From positions 37,780,397 to 37,844,396 of the forward strand of contig OY804579.1 in the NCBI GenBank assembly GCA_963680875.1: DNA of 64,000 nt. Direction: 5' to 3'. Positions 1-11,528 of the stretch are shown here, piece by piece; positions within the stretch are counted from its first letter, which is position 1; each line of letters starts with the position of its first letter. This DNA comes from Bathymodiolus brooksi (Eukaryota; Mollusca; Bivalvia; Mytilida; Modiolidae). The position numbers and the translations under genes were made by a program. Under the pieces are notes generated by a model. That model had not been told where the DNA came from. It searched no databases and saw nothing but the letters and a program-made list of their open reading frames with translations.

Positions 1-69
1 TGAAGTTTTTATTTACTCGCCTTCAACCACTCTTAAAAAATAACATTTTTTTTTCTTTTTTTTTTACAG

Positions 70-3000
70 TTGATATAACAACATTTCATAGAGGTTTCCA
101 TGGAGATTTAAATGAAACATTTTTTGTTGGAGAAGTTGGAGATGTTGCTAAGAAACTAGTCAAAACAACACATGAATGTCTGGCACAGGCCATCGCTGAA
201 GGTAGGATAACTTAAAATAATCAGAAAGAAGTAATCAAAAGTACTCAAAATGATTAAAATGAACCCATCTCTGTTATAAATTGACCCGATAAAAGGGATT
301 GACGGAGGACGAAGTCTGTGGTCGATATACTTTCATGGGTCGATAATACATGTATTGACCGATGTAATATGGCTACAATTGTTTTACTATAATATCATTT
401 TATTTAAAAGCTGTGATTTGTAAATTGACACCTTTCATATTTTGAGAAAATAAATGTTATACCTTTGAATTTATAACATCTATTAAGAAGCAATGAATGT
501 GGTTTTCTTAGTGTTATCTGATTCAACATTCTCAAAAAGTTCTTTGATTTTTATTTTTAAAATGGCCTTCACTTTCTACTGCTATTTTTGTTCATGTCAA
601 CAATGCAGTTAACCAAAGTTTGAAAACCAATGATATTTGATTCATAATCATGATTTTCCATTCCTTTTGTCTTGTGATTGGTGGGACCCCCTCAGCTGAT
701 AACATATTTGTGTGGAGAAAAACAGGAAGTGATGACATAAAAATAATACTTTGCACATGTCAATATGTGTTCTACAATTTTTAACAATTTTCCCTTGATG
801 GTATTGGAAGAAACAATTTTAAGACTCAAACATTATACGCATAAATGATAAATGTATGCATGGAAACTGTGTAGATATACAAGTTTAGTATTGTCTATAT
901 TTTTCAGTAAAACCTGGTGTACGATATAGAGATATGGGTAATATTATACAGAAACATGCCCAAGCTAATGGATTCTCTGTAGTCAGAAGTTACTGTGGTC
1001 ATGGTATCCATCAGTAAGTAGTACTGCTCCTGCAGCTGTATTATACATTGTATGTAGAATTAATGGACTAACTGTAATCACAAGTTACCTGTCAAGCTCT
1101 ATGATAAAAATGGCAATGTCATTATGAGAATTGTATATGTACAAAGCTTATATAATTTGGTGTAAAATATTGAAAGAAAAGGAAAAATTATATATATTCT
1201 ATATTTTGATTAATCTCAAAACATAAATATAGAATTTAATATTTGTAGTTGTAGAACATTTTGTTCTGTTGCTAGGCAAATTTCCAAACAGTTTGATTTT
1301 TATATTACAGATTGTTTCACACAGCACCGAGCGTACCTCATTATTCAAGTAAGTCTACGGTTGGTGTTTATATATATAAATCAACATTATCATTCCGAAA
1401 AGCATAAATGAGTCAGAAAAACGACATAACATTCGTTTTCATGTACACAATTTTTTTTACTAAAAAGGGAGGGGGTGATTTTTTTTTATCAAGATTTACA
1501 TTTGTGGATGTTGGATTTCGAGTTAGAGACAAACCGTCACAAAGCCAAATTGGACGGCGAAGTCATAGGTATATTTTGGGAACCCTGAGATGAAACAAGA
1601 AATCATATTATTGTAAGAACCTACCATTATCGTAAATAAATCAGTCAATCAATCAATCAATATACAGTGAATTTGTTTTAGCTGAAACCCACAGAATATA
1701 CAGGTGTTTGAAATACACAGGTTAAAATAAAAGAGTGATGGTCATATAGGATCTAACACTGGAAGAGGTGCAAAATCGTATAATCTGTGACGCCTGAGGG
1801 TAAGATTTAAATCCTACCTCTTCCTGAATAATGTAATTACATTTTATTATTAAAACTAAGGTTCTCCTCCCTCACACATAGGTGACCTTTGCTGATTTTG
1901 GCTGTACTGTTTAGGCTGCTTGGTTTTCTTGCTCTCCTCCCTCAGACATAGGTGACCTTTGCTGATTTTGGCTATACTGTTTAGGCTGCTTGGTTTTCTT
2001 GATTCCAAAGACTTATAAACGTTATTCCAGAAATGTGTTGTGCATACTAAATTAGATATCAACATTTTTGTTATATTAACCTGAAATACAGAGGTGACAT
2101 ATATTGTGCATATGTTTTATTTTTCAGAGAACAAAGCTATAGGTGTTATGAAACCAGGACATTCATTTACTATAGAACCAATGATATCTGAAGGTAGGTA
2201 GCAACTGTCTAACTATTTAATTGTTATCAAATGTTCCTGGAATGGGAGACATTTCATCTGTCCTGACCTGTCTGTCACCCCTCTGTCCAATGTTGTCACA
2301 AAAGCCTGTGTGTACATGTCCTTTGTTTTTGCAGTGTACAAAATCAGTAAATACACTATGCTGAGTACTAGAACTATAATTTGCCTAAGCACAGACCTGG
2401 GATATATTGAATCTCCATGCGACATTGCATGCTGGCATATTACAATATGCAGATGTGCATATCGTTATGGTAGTTCTATATTGGCAATATAATTAATGGA
2501 AGCTACATCAGTGATCTAATAGTTAACATAAGCATGCTCGACTCTAATGTTGTGGGTTTGAGCCATGTATGGGTCAAAGCAAGACTTTGAAATTGGTATT
2601 TGCAGCATTAAGGTGTAAGAGCAAAGACTGGGTGGAGTGACATGTCTTCCCACAAACTGTTGTTTCAGTGAATTAGTAATACAACAAGATGTGTTGGTCT
2701 AGTACAAAGCATCCATTATCATTATGTCATTGAAATGTAACTTGTTGTCTCCATGATATGGCTGAAAAATTACTCATTTGGTTGTTCAACAACAATCAGG
2801 ATATTTGAATTGTGCCAATTGAAAGGTAAAATATGTACAGGAAATTTAATTCTGCATATTTATTAGAATTTGAATATAAATTTCCAGAGGTTATAATGAC
2901 ATAAATTTTTTTCTCTTACAAAGTAAGCAACATGTAATGATGTTAAGATTTACAGTTACTTGCCATATATAGTATTTGATCATAAATGCAGAGTTTAAAT

Positions 3001-3560
3001 TATTCTGATATCAAGTTTAATTAAGAAAGGTTAGATTTGAAAGTTAAACAATTAAATATAATTTCAATTAATAAGAAAGGATATGGATGTAAATGAACAT
3101 AAGAGACTATCCAACATTACACTTATACACAAATTAAAGTACAGGAACAGCACTTTTATTCTACATTTCACAGTCACAATAAGGTCATCAATAATTACCT
3201 TTACTCGTACCCTAAAATTAGTATGAAACAACCCCTATGTATAGTAATTTTACACGCTTCAGTCATGATCTTATTTTTTGTCACTTTTGTAAAATTGACC
3301 AAAAGGGGTGTTTATTATAGTGGAATAATTAGAGTAATACGGTATCCGATTGTGATGCCTATCTGAAATTATATTGTGTTACATTTATAACAGGAACCTG
3401 GCGAGATGAAATGTGGCCAGATAATTGGACAGCTGTTACACAAGACGGCAGACTCTCGGCCCAGTTTGAGCATACTCTATTAGTAACAGATACTGGTGTG
3501 GACGTTTTAACACAGAGAAGAACAAACAATGGACAACCTCACTTTATGGATAAAAAATGA
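70..3560 (+). CDS. METAP1: METAP1, methionine aminopeptidase 1 (3' part, five last coding exons)
   Basis: Removes the initiator methionine from nascent proteins; a metal-dependent cytosolic peptidase of the pita-bread fold (M24A). Exons seen: 70-201, 908-1013, 1311-1348, 2128-2193 and 3394-3560, all with AG/GT borders and matching phases; they give 168 residues ending in TGA. The translation reads [20 protein letters not shown], then [23 protein letters not shown] and [11 protein letters not shown]. These carry the family metal ligands: Asp of VDIT, Asp of GDLNE, His of the HGI/HTAP segment, Glu of IEP and Glu of FEH. The C-terminus PHFMDKK resembles that of animal METAP1. The zinc-finger N-terminal half must lie left of the window. 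The first exon begins with two bases completing a GTT codon. Introns 2-5 hold a 70-bp duplication and a SINE. Type 1 is chosen over type 2 because the sequence lacks the type-2 insertion near the C-terminus. Confidence 0.95.
1863..2001. repeat. Tandem duplication, 70-bp unit, two copies
   Basis: Two nearly identical direct copies beginning TCTCCTCCCTCA and ending TTGGTTTTCTTG at a spacing of 70 bp, in METAP1 intron 4. Only a few substitutions separate them, so the duplication looks recent. Confidence 0.9.
2525..2798 (+). mobile_element. tRNA-headed SINE, family B (degenerate)
   Basis: Same layout as the well-preserved copy at 61837: a tRNA-like head (GGGTTTGAGCC as the B box), a body with GGTATTTG and CAAAGACTGGGTGGAGTGACATG, then the tail GGCTGAAAAATTACTCA with AACAACAATCA. 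It sits in METAP1 intron 4 in the sense direction. Confidence 0.8.
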
Positions 3561-4049
3561 TTCTTAGAAAATATAAAACTGTTTTAACCATTGGCTTCCA
3601 TTCATGCAACACATGGGCATTCAAATTTGTTTGAAGTTCACTGTTTCTTAATCGGGCAAAGGAATTAATTATTTGTGAATTTATATCAGTGGTAGGTAGC
3701 CACTTCTCATTGTGTTAATATAGAAAAGGAAGGTTAACAATGAGAAAATTTTGATATTACTTTGTTCACATTTGAAAAGAGATGTACTATTAGCTGTCTT
3801 ATTATTTAAGCATACTTAGATTATCAACTATTATAAAATTTCACACTATACTTGAAAATGTGTTGTATACATGTGCATGATTGAACACTAAAAAAAGTTG
3901 AATAATTCAAATAAAAAAATTGTTATTATTGATTATAAAAATATCCTGAAAAAGTAATACAATTCTTGATATTAAATATTTTACTTACAGAAATTAGTTG
4001 ACAAAAAAAACCAAACAAATATGATTTCATGGTAGATATAGATTATATA
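3561..4049 (+). other. Probable METAP1 3' UTR and downstream spacer
   Basis: AT-rich sequence after the METAP1 stop. An AATAAA at about 3910-3915 could be the polyadenylation signal, about 350 bp after the stop; nothing else is recognised. Confidence 0.4.
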
Positions 4050-4333
4050 GATTCTTCTTCTGCTGCTAGTGGATAGCAATGCTTCTCTACTGGAGTTCAG
4101 TTTTCAAATTTTAAAGCTTAAACTTTTAAAAATTTAATATTAAGAGTAGAGAAATATCGTACTCCACTTGTAGTAGAAAGAGAATCTGTTTCATCTATGA
4201 CCAAGACGTCAAAAATATATTTAAGTTGTTAAGATTTCATCGTTAATGACCGTCGAAAGGAAATTGGCAGGAATTTTCATGCAGAAATTTAACCACCATG
4301 GTGATTAAAAATATTACAAAAATTTAACTAACT
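4050..4333 (+). mobile_element. Foldback (hairpin) element, copy 1
   Basis: About 137 bp (4050-4186) fold back on themselves: GATTCTTCTTCTGCTGCTAG at the left and AGTAGAAAGAGAATC at the right. A unique-looking tail of about 145 bp follows, ending near AAAATTTAACTA. Copy 2 at 5902-6206 has the same hairpin plus the same tail in the same orientation, which defines the unit. No coding capacity. Confidence 0.75.
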
Positions 4334-4800
4334 GATTAAACAACGCTTAGAATAGAAGAAAATCTGTCTATATGTCTAAGGTACAATGGGTACAATCTGT
4401 TGTCTTCCTCGTCATATTGAAAGGGAGATAACCTTCTAATGTTTGTTTATTTCTTATTCTACTTTTTTTAAGAAGAGTTGTAGCACTTTTTGATGGTTTA
4501 ATTGTTAGAATGGAAATACAGTAAAAAGTGCTGATTTTGTTTTTGTTTTTTTAAGGAATGATAAATGTTTATTAACCACATTTGCCATTGTCTTATGTAT
4601 TAAAAGAACAATTCTGTACCAGTGTTGCTATTTATACTATGTGTTATCAATGATTTATTTTACAATACATTACCAGCAATACAAGTACTATTTTATTATA
4701 GAATGCTGTTTGCAGCACCGTCTTAGTAAAGAGCACAAAAATCCAGTCTTATTAACATTAGCTGTAACATGTATGATATCCTATGATCCCAAAACATCTG

Positions 4801-4890
4801 GTGGGGGCGTCATGGCCATGATCGTATGGTAGTTGGATGTACAACTACCTATGCAATCAGTGACTATCACCACTAGCGTTGTGAGTTGTT
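4801..4890 (+). mobile_element. SINE family A, head fragment
   Basis: Contains ATCGTATGGTAGTTGGAT, CAATCAGTGACTATCACCACT and GTTGTGAGTT, the tRNA-like head shared with the full copy at 50174. Truncated at its 3' side. Confidence 0.75.
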
Positions 4891-5901
4891 AGCGTTGTTA
4901 AGATTAGCTGTTACATGTATAATATGACATAATCCCAAACATTCGGCAGAACCTAATTAGAGGTCATATCCAGAAGAACACAATGCCAGTAAATGAAAAT
5001 GCCGCAGATAAAATCTTAAAAGTTCATCGAGTTTCGATCTTTTTTATTATTGCATTGCAAATGTAAAGCTCTCTGATTTGATTGATTTTTAAATAAGTAT
5101 TCATTGTCAAAATTTCATCTGGATATGACATCTTATCTGTCAGTGTATTATAATAGCTGATTTGAATCGGATTGACAAAATTCTTTTACACTTTGTTGGT
5201 ATTTAATTAGATTGAACATAAGGGAAGATATTATAGTGTATTATTAATTCTTGAAAGAATTGTCAGAATATTACGGTAAAACCAAAGAGATCCAAGAAAT
5301 CAGATCGTCCATGCCCTTTGCTTAAAATGCTGGAAAGCTTGAAGAATTGATTGCTGCTTCTTTATATCATTGTAATTACTTACATTTTAATATAAAATAA
5401 TGGCTTGGATGTTTGCAGAATATATAGAGATTATGAAAAGAAAGTTTAAACAGTGATGGTCATCAATTCCACCATAGTTTAAACAGTGATGATCATCAAT
5501 TCCACCAATATCAACAAAACAAGCAATCACTTCTCTCATATTAACTGAACTCACTGAACACGAAAAAATACAATGACATGTTACGTTGGAAATCCAAAAC
5601 CTGGTTTGGGACAGGCACAAAAATGTGGCACGGTTAAACCAGTATATCCCAACACTCCTCTCTTGACAACTGGATAGAAATAAATATATAAACAAGCGAT
5701 ACAGAGTTTCAAAGTATGATCATATGATTTTATTCTTGCTTGGGTGAGCAGAAAAGTCTGAGAATTCAAGAATATATGTTGTTTACACAAGATCACAAAA
5801 TCTGCTAAGGAACTTGTTAAAATAAAACTCAGATAGCTTACAATAATCTGCAGTCTAGAAAAAGTATAATACCACTACATAAATGAATAGATATATATGT
5901 A
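4891..5901. other. Spacer without recognised genes
   Basis: AT-rich. The only structure seen is a short direct repeat near 5448-5510 (GTTTAAACAGTGATGGTCATCAATTCC-like, two copies about 36 bp apart). Short open frames on the minus strand here resemble nothing recognised. Confidence 0.5.
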
Positions 5902-6206
5902 GATTCTTCTTCTGCTACCCATGGATTATGGTATTTCTCCACTCAAGATGGTTAAATTTTCAAATTTGAAAGCTCGAGCATTAGCTAGAGCTTTACAATT
6001 TGAGAATTTATTTAACTATCGAGAATGGAGAAATATGGTAATACTCTGGTAGCAGGAGAATCAGTTTCTCCTATGACTAAACCATCAAAAATATTATTAA
6101 GTTGTTAATTTCCATTGTTAATGATGTCAAAAGGAGGTTGGTGGGAATTCTCATGCAGAAATTTAACCAGTGTGGTGATTAAAAATATTACGAAAATTTA
6201 ACCCAA
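5902..6206 (+). mobile_element. Foldback (hairpin) element, copy 2
   Basis: Arms of roughly 75 bp: GATTCTTCTTCTGCTACC at 5902 and TGGTAGCAGGAGAATC ending at 6062 are inverted, as are ATGGTATTTCTCCACTC and GAGAATGGAGAAATATGG. The two arms meet near 5980. A tail shared with copy 1 follows (TCCTATGACTAAACCATCAA through CATGCAGAAATTTAACC). Confidence 0.8.
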
Positions 6207-6973
6207 GTGATTAAACACACTATAAATAGGAAAAATGGAAATAATTCATTTTTATATGATGGTAAGATTAGTATTATATAATGGATGTCAATGTTATTTG
6301 ATTTCCATGCCCGTTTTAACCTTTTCACTATTCATATAACAAAATTTTGACCTTTTCTAATGTTTAAAGAGAAAACTCCAATAAAGGTTGCCATGATATA
6401 GCTGAAATATTGCTGAAAGTGGCATTAAACACAAAATATCAAATCAAATCAACCAATAAATAAATGGAAGTATAAAAAAATCATTAGTTTTTTTTGTCTA
6501 AATTTATATCCATTTGACTAATTTTCTCCATGTTTTAACATGATAATGCAAAATCAAATGCAATTACAAAAAAAAAATGTATTATATGCCACATTTTTTC
6601 GTTGACTAATGTTTGCCATCAAATTGACAACTGACATGTCGTAACTAAGAGTTCTAGTAAGAATGAGCCGCCATATTGGATCCTTGAAATTCAACATGTT
6701 TATTAATATATTATGGCTAGGCTATGCGTCGCAAAGTAAAATTGCATTTACGACTGTCAGATCACCAATTGACGCTGGCTACTCTTCAAATATAATACAG
6801 TTATTCCTTAAATATAAGTCAAGTTTGTATTTAGATTTTCTAACCATACCTTATTTCAAACAAGAGGCCCAACATTTCAATATTTATTAGAAGTAGATTT
6901 TTAATATCAAATCATTTATATTGAATGTAGAACAGAGTGACTAATTTTGAAGATCACGACCAAACTAATAAGA
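6207..6973. other. Spacer without recognised genes
   Basis: AT-rich. A 75-codon open frame at 6663-6890 (+) has no recognisable motif and is probably chance. Confidence 0.4.
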
Positions 6974-7224
6974 GTGAGTGATTGTGGTTTAATGCCAACT
7001 CAGCAATTTTCAGCTAGATCATGGCGAGAACAAGTTGATTTTCATTGAGATGATGATGAGGTCCGCTTTCTACTAGACCAGCACGCTTAAATGGATTTTT
7101 ATAGCGCTAGCTCACTGAAACAACAGTCCATGGATAGACATGACACCCCACTCAGACACATTATCCTGATTCTGAGCCAACCAGTATTTGCTCGTTCTCC
7201 TTAATGCTGCGTGCTTCAAATTGG
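6974..7224 (-). mobile_element. SINE family B, minus orientation, head missing
   Basis: Starts with the inverted tail GTGAGTGATTGTGGTTTAAT and continues through the inverted body (ACTGAAACAACAGTCCATGG, CCGCTTTCTACTAGACC, GAGCCAACCAGTATTTGCTC). It ends at TGCTGCGTGCTTC without the tRNA-like head, so it is truncated at its 5' end, as expected of a retroposed copy. Confidence 0.85.
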
Positions 7225-7402
7225 TAAGAAAAAAAGAAAATAGTCATATACAATGAGTTAAATTCCCAAAATCAAGAACCAAGCATATTATTGTGACCAC
7301 ACTCATTTTGTCATGCTTGTGCTTACATTTTATAGTTGTATAATAATTCTACCTGTTCCCTTTATTTTATTCTGAAATTAGCTTCTACATTTTGAGCTCA
7401 AT

Positions 7403-7752
7403 GTGCTGTCATCAAAATTTTGTTACATTGTATGTTAAATGGCTTTGTTATGTTAAATAGTGCTATCATCCAAATTTTGTTATGTTAAATAGTGCTATCA
7501 TCAAAATTTTATGTTGAATATTGCTACAAACATTTTGTTATGTTAAATAGTGCTATCATCAAAATTTTGTTATGTTAAATAATGCTATAAACATTTTGTT
7601 ATGTTAAATAGTGCTGTCATCAAAATTTTGTTATGTTAAATAGTGCTATCATCAAAATTTTGTTATGTTAAATAGTGCTATCATCAAAATTTTGTTATGT
7701 TAGATAGTGCTATCATCAAAATTTTGTTATGTTAAATAGTGCTATCATCAAA
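7403..7752. repeat. Minisatellite, 32-bp unit, about 11 copies
   Basis: The unit reads TTTTGTTATGTTAAATAG followed by TGCTATCATCAAAA. Several units are shortened or altered, for example ATGCTATAAACA in place of the middle, but most are identical. Confidence 0.93.
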
Positions 7753-8762
7753 ATGTTACACAATGTATTGTACTTAATTTTTTGTTAGATTTGAGCTCAT
7801 TTTGTGTTCAGAATATTTTCCCAACTTTATATATTACTTGTTCTTAGAAAAGGACAAATGTGTTATTAAGATTTTCTAAGCATGATATATGTAAAAATGT
7901 AAAAAAAAAAACCAAAAAAAAAACATGTCTTTTTTTAGATTATTCTATAAAATGTCATATCTTTGAACCTGGTTCTAATGCAGATCTCATGGAAGATAAG
8001 GAATTGAATTGTTGCATATAATACAAGTATAAGGTACATGCAATGAACTTAAATCTGTATAACACTGAGTATGCTGTATAAATTATTACAATAATAAATT
8101 GGGGGAAAAAAATATAAAAAAATACTTCTGTTGGAACTTTTTCAGATCATCCTTATTCTGTAAATTATAACAGAGATCCTAAATATGTACACCTACATTA
8201 CATGCTCTATAAGGTTTTCCTTTGTTGCTGTTAACTTTTTCTTATTTGTGATTTTTATTAAAAATTACAAAACAGTTGTGTGTTTTATAATTTAGATTGA
8301 TTGATTGATTGGTGTTTAACACCAACTTTAGAAGTATTTCAGCTATATCACGGCCTGAATAATTTTTTGAATAAAAAAAACCATTGCATTATATAATATT
8401 ATTCTTAAATTGTGTGTACAAATACCAAGAAATCTCCATCAGACTGGTATTTGCTTCCAGAATATCAGTATGAAGACCAGTCTGGATCCAGGGCAAATGG
8501 TCTTTACTAAAGTAAGCAAACAATACAGATATGAGGGGGTGACACTTTTGCATTTTTGAACAAAATTTGAACATGTACATACACTGTTAGTGATCATATT
8601 TGTATGTAGAAGGAAATAATGAATGCATATTATTTCTGTGATGACTGCTTCACTCATGCTAATGTCTTTCTTAAATAATTATGAAATCATCAGATGTAAT
8701 GAGTAAAAACTGGCATGCTTATTTTATTGGTCAGGTGAGCTATATAAAATGAAGAAAATTTT
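7753..8762. other. Spacer with a family-B SINE tail remnant
   Basis: AT-rich. At 8295-8365 the motif (GATT)n GGTGTTTAACACCAACTTTAG followed by TTTCAGCTATATCACGG is the 3' end of a family-B-type SINE in minus orientation. Nothing else recognised. Confidence 0.5.
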
Positions 8763-8900
8763 TTATACTTATGCACATGTTAAAATATATGTTCACCAAA
8801 AGAAAAATCCAAAAAAAAATCAATACTTATGCACATGTTAAAATATATGTACGCAAAAAAAATCAATAAAAAAAATCAATACTTATGCACATGTTATACC
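8763..8900. repeat. Short tandem triplication around ATACTTATGCACATGTTA
   Basis: The block ATACTTATGCACATGTTA occurs three times (about 8766, 8823 and 8879); the first two are followed by AAATATATGT and A-rich spacers. Confidence 0.8.
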
Positions 8901-9111
8901 TACACAATATGTACAAAATGATTGTAAAATTTTCAGATATGATGGACAACAATAGTTGCACCCACATGTGTCAAACTTACCCGACAGAGTTGTCTATCTT
9001 TAAAAACTTGATCCCTTGAACCCATTTAGTTGAATTTTGGATAATTCCAAATTATTCAACAGTCAATGGTGAACTTCGAGATAATAAGATTCAACTCTGT
9101 ATCTATTTTGC

Positions 9112-9500
9112 TGCATATGGGTGCACCTCTGTTTTAGCCTTCATCAGGTAGCTGAAAGGCAAGAGATTGGAAACCCAACAATTTAGAAGTCCCTGACAGC
9201 AAGAAAACTAAAGGGTTTTGACAAGATTACCAAAATTGGCTAAGACTTACCTATTCCTGATCGAGATGAACCCCAGTTTTAATAATAATTAAATTGTTAA
9301 TGAAGAGTAAATTTCAATAATAAATACAAAATGTATATTTGACTAACTTCATCAGCTATGCTCAAAGTCCAAATATTTAAAAACCAAACAAACAGAGTTC
9401 CTGGAAGCAAGAAAACCTAACAAACTGAGAGTTCCTGGAAGCAAGAAAACCAAACAAACTGAGAGTTCCTGGAAGCAAGAAAACCTAACAGGATAGCCAA
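9112..9500 (+). mobile_element. Dispersed repeat family D, with an internal 34-bp triplication
   Basis: Shares TTCATCAGGTA, AGATTGGAAA(G/C)CC and (G/C)CAAGAAAAC..AAAGGG with copies at 22681, 23537 and 26880. At 9381-9491 a unit of about 34 bp containing GAGTTCCTGGAAGCAAGAAA is repeated three times. No coding capacity; the autonomous partner is not visible. Confidence 0.65.
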
Positions 9501-9698
9501 AATTTTGGTTACATATCTTCACTCATCTTCAATGACTGAAACAGAATGATTGTTGAAAACCGCATCTTCCCAATGTCGAAAAAGTTTGAGAATCAGAAAG
9601 AGATTAATACTCAAAATTATGTTAACTGTAAATCCGTAAATATTGTATAGTAACTGGTTACTTATTCGACATTGAATCGTGATTAAGGAATAAGTAAC

Positions 9699-9905
9699 TA
9701 AGAAAAGTTTGAAGATGCCAAAGGGATAATCAGAAGTGTTCAATCGAAGAAGAAAAGACAAAACAATGACCAAACGAAAAAGGACAAACAATGATCTACA
9801 AAACACTACATAGAAAACCTAAAGATCGAAGCCCATTAAAAACCGGGGATGAACTCGGGTGCAGCGGACAGAGAAGCAGTTCCTGATCCACTTGTGGCAC
9901 CGGTC
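9699..9905 (-). mobile_element. Dispersed repeat family C, minus orientation
   Basis: Reverse complement of the 25066 copy: AAGTTTGAAGATGCCAAAGG, GGACAAACAATGATCTAC, CATTAAAAACCGGGGATGAA and GCAGTTCCTGATCCACTTGT. Long open frames here come from the repeat. Confidence 0.85.
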
Positions 9906-10195
9906 TTGTTGCTGTGGTTAAACTGCCAGTGGTACGAAAAAAATGTAAGTCATGGAACATGACTAACTTGATGCTACTGATTAACCGTTTGAAAAGGTTT
10001 TTCCGTTGAATTTCCGATACGAATCGAATAAACCAGTAAGAAGGAGAAATAAATGGATGATTAGTATTTGAAAATATCATGTTATATGAACGTCAAAAAC
10101 AACTTTCATCGGCTTCTAGTGACAGACAATTTTCTGTGACTGGTCCTTGATGGACCGTTGCAAGGAAAATATTTTCGAGCCTACACATTTATTAC

Positions 10196-10700
10196 CCACT
10201 AGTGGAGCAGCAACTGCTTACCCTCCCTGAGCACATGAGTTCAACCCCGGTTTTTAGTGGGGTTCCTGTTATACATTTTGACCAAATACATGTCTTCTCG
10301 ATTTTAGTTCAATGTGATATCTCCAACGATATACGCATAAAAACTAAACTTGGATCGTATTACCTCTCTTTTGTAAGTTTCAATGTTTATTTGTGTTTCT
10401 TTTATTTACGTGTACTATTGTCCAACTCGATTTCTATATCAGATGATATCCATATCGTTTATAAGTAACACGAGTGGCGCCACTAGTGAAGCAGGAACTG
10501 CTCACCTTTTCAGAGAACGTGGATATATCATCTCTTCAGCCCTGAATTTTTGAGTGTGAAATTCGTATTACTGAATCTTTAGTTTACTGTGTAGTGATAA
10601 GTCAGCAATTGTTTATCTTTTTGTCCTTCTCTTTTGACCATTGTATTATCTGTCCGCTGACTGCCCCCTTTTGTATCTTCAAACTTTTCTTAATGGTGCC
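10196..10700 (+). mobile_element. Dispersed repeat family C, two pieces in tandem
   Basis: Piece one (10196-10270): CACTAGTGGAGCAGCAACTG and CCCCGGTTTTTAGTGGGGTT. Piece two (10480-10700): GCCACTAGTGAAGCAGGAAC, then TTGACCATTGTATTATCTG and TATCTTCAAACTTTTCTTAA. Either one old copy with an insertion or two head-to-tail copies. Confidence 0.75.
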
Positions 10701-10712
10701 AATGTGGCGATC

Positions 10713-10875
10713 CAGGGGCGGATCCAGGATTTCAAGTTAGGGGTGGGGCGCACTTAAAATTATTTTTGGGGTATTTCGTGTGAAAAATCACGATTTTATG
10801 CCAAAAAATCATTTTTTTCCAATTTTAGGGTGCGCCCCCCCCCCCCCGCCCCCCCCCCCCCTGGATCCACCCCTG
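10713..10875. mobile_element. CAGGGGCGGA-ended MITE, copy 1
   Basis: 163 bp between inverted ends CAGGGGCGGATCCAG and CTGGATCCACCCCTG, flanked by the 5-bp direct repeat CGATC (10708-10712 and 10876-10880). The interior has TTTCGTGTGAAAAATCACGA and a C-run, as in the copies at 46838 and 55651. 8-bp duplications are typical for hAT; 5 bp fits the hAT5-like group (inference from memory). Confidence 0.9.
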
Positions 10876-11100
10876 CGATCGAGACATAATTATGCTTCCA
10901 TAGACATGTTGTGTTTAAAATACAATTGCATGTCATATGCAATTTTCGATAGCCAAGGGTTACGATCCTCTTCCATGAAAGAGGGGGGGAGGGCGATCAT
11001 AACTTTTGATTGGCGAAGATGGTAATAAATATGTATGATAATGCATACATTGTTTACAAAATTTCGTTTTAACTTGTTAAAGGTGACCCCCTTACCATTA

Positions 11101-11232
11101 AATATTGTCAGTGACTTGTGGCAGGTCGGTGGTTTTCTCCGGGTACTCCTGTTTCTTCCACCAATAAAACGGACTGCCACGATATAACTGAAATATTGTT
11201 GAAAGTGGCATTAAACACCATAAACCAAACCA
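11101..11232 (+). mobile_element. SINE family A, 3' part
   Basis: Reads GTCAGTGACTTGTGGCAGG, TCGGTGGTTTTCTCCGGGTA, CCACGATATAACTGAAATAT and ends GGCATTAAACACCATAAACC. The tRNA-like head is missing. Confidence 0.85.
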
Positions 11233-11528
11233 TCCATTAACATTCAAGGTATTATCAGATTTGCAGAAAGTAAAAACAAAATAAGTCAAGAAGATGTTAA
11301 CACAAGGTATACACCAATGTAATATAATATGGCCATGTATATTATAAATAAACACATCTAGATTTATTTTTGTAATTTATGAATATACATTTTAAAATGT
11401 TTTCGTTAAAAAAAGAAAGACAACTCGAAAAGAGTTTGAAACAAATGTTTAAAAACTTTTAATAAAATGTAGTATGTAACAAGACAGCCTCCTTTAAAAT
11501 AATGCCAGTTATGAAAACATTTTGTGAT

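Noticed and set aside
5387..5796. Overlapping minus-strand frames of 71-102 codons
   Set aside because: Different frames give equally long unrelated peptides; includes a short duplication; no family resemblance.
9519..10080. Two minus-strand frames of 94-95 codons
   Set aside because: They lie in or beside repeat family C.
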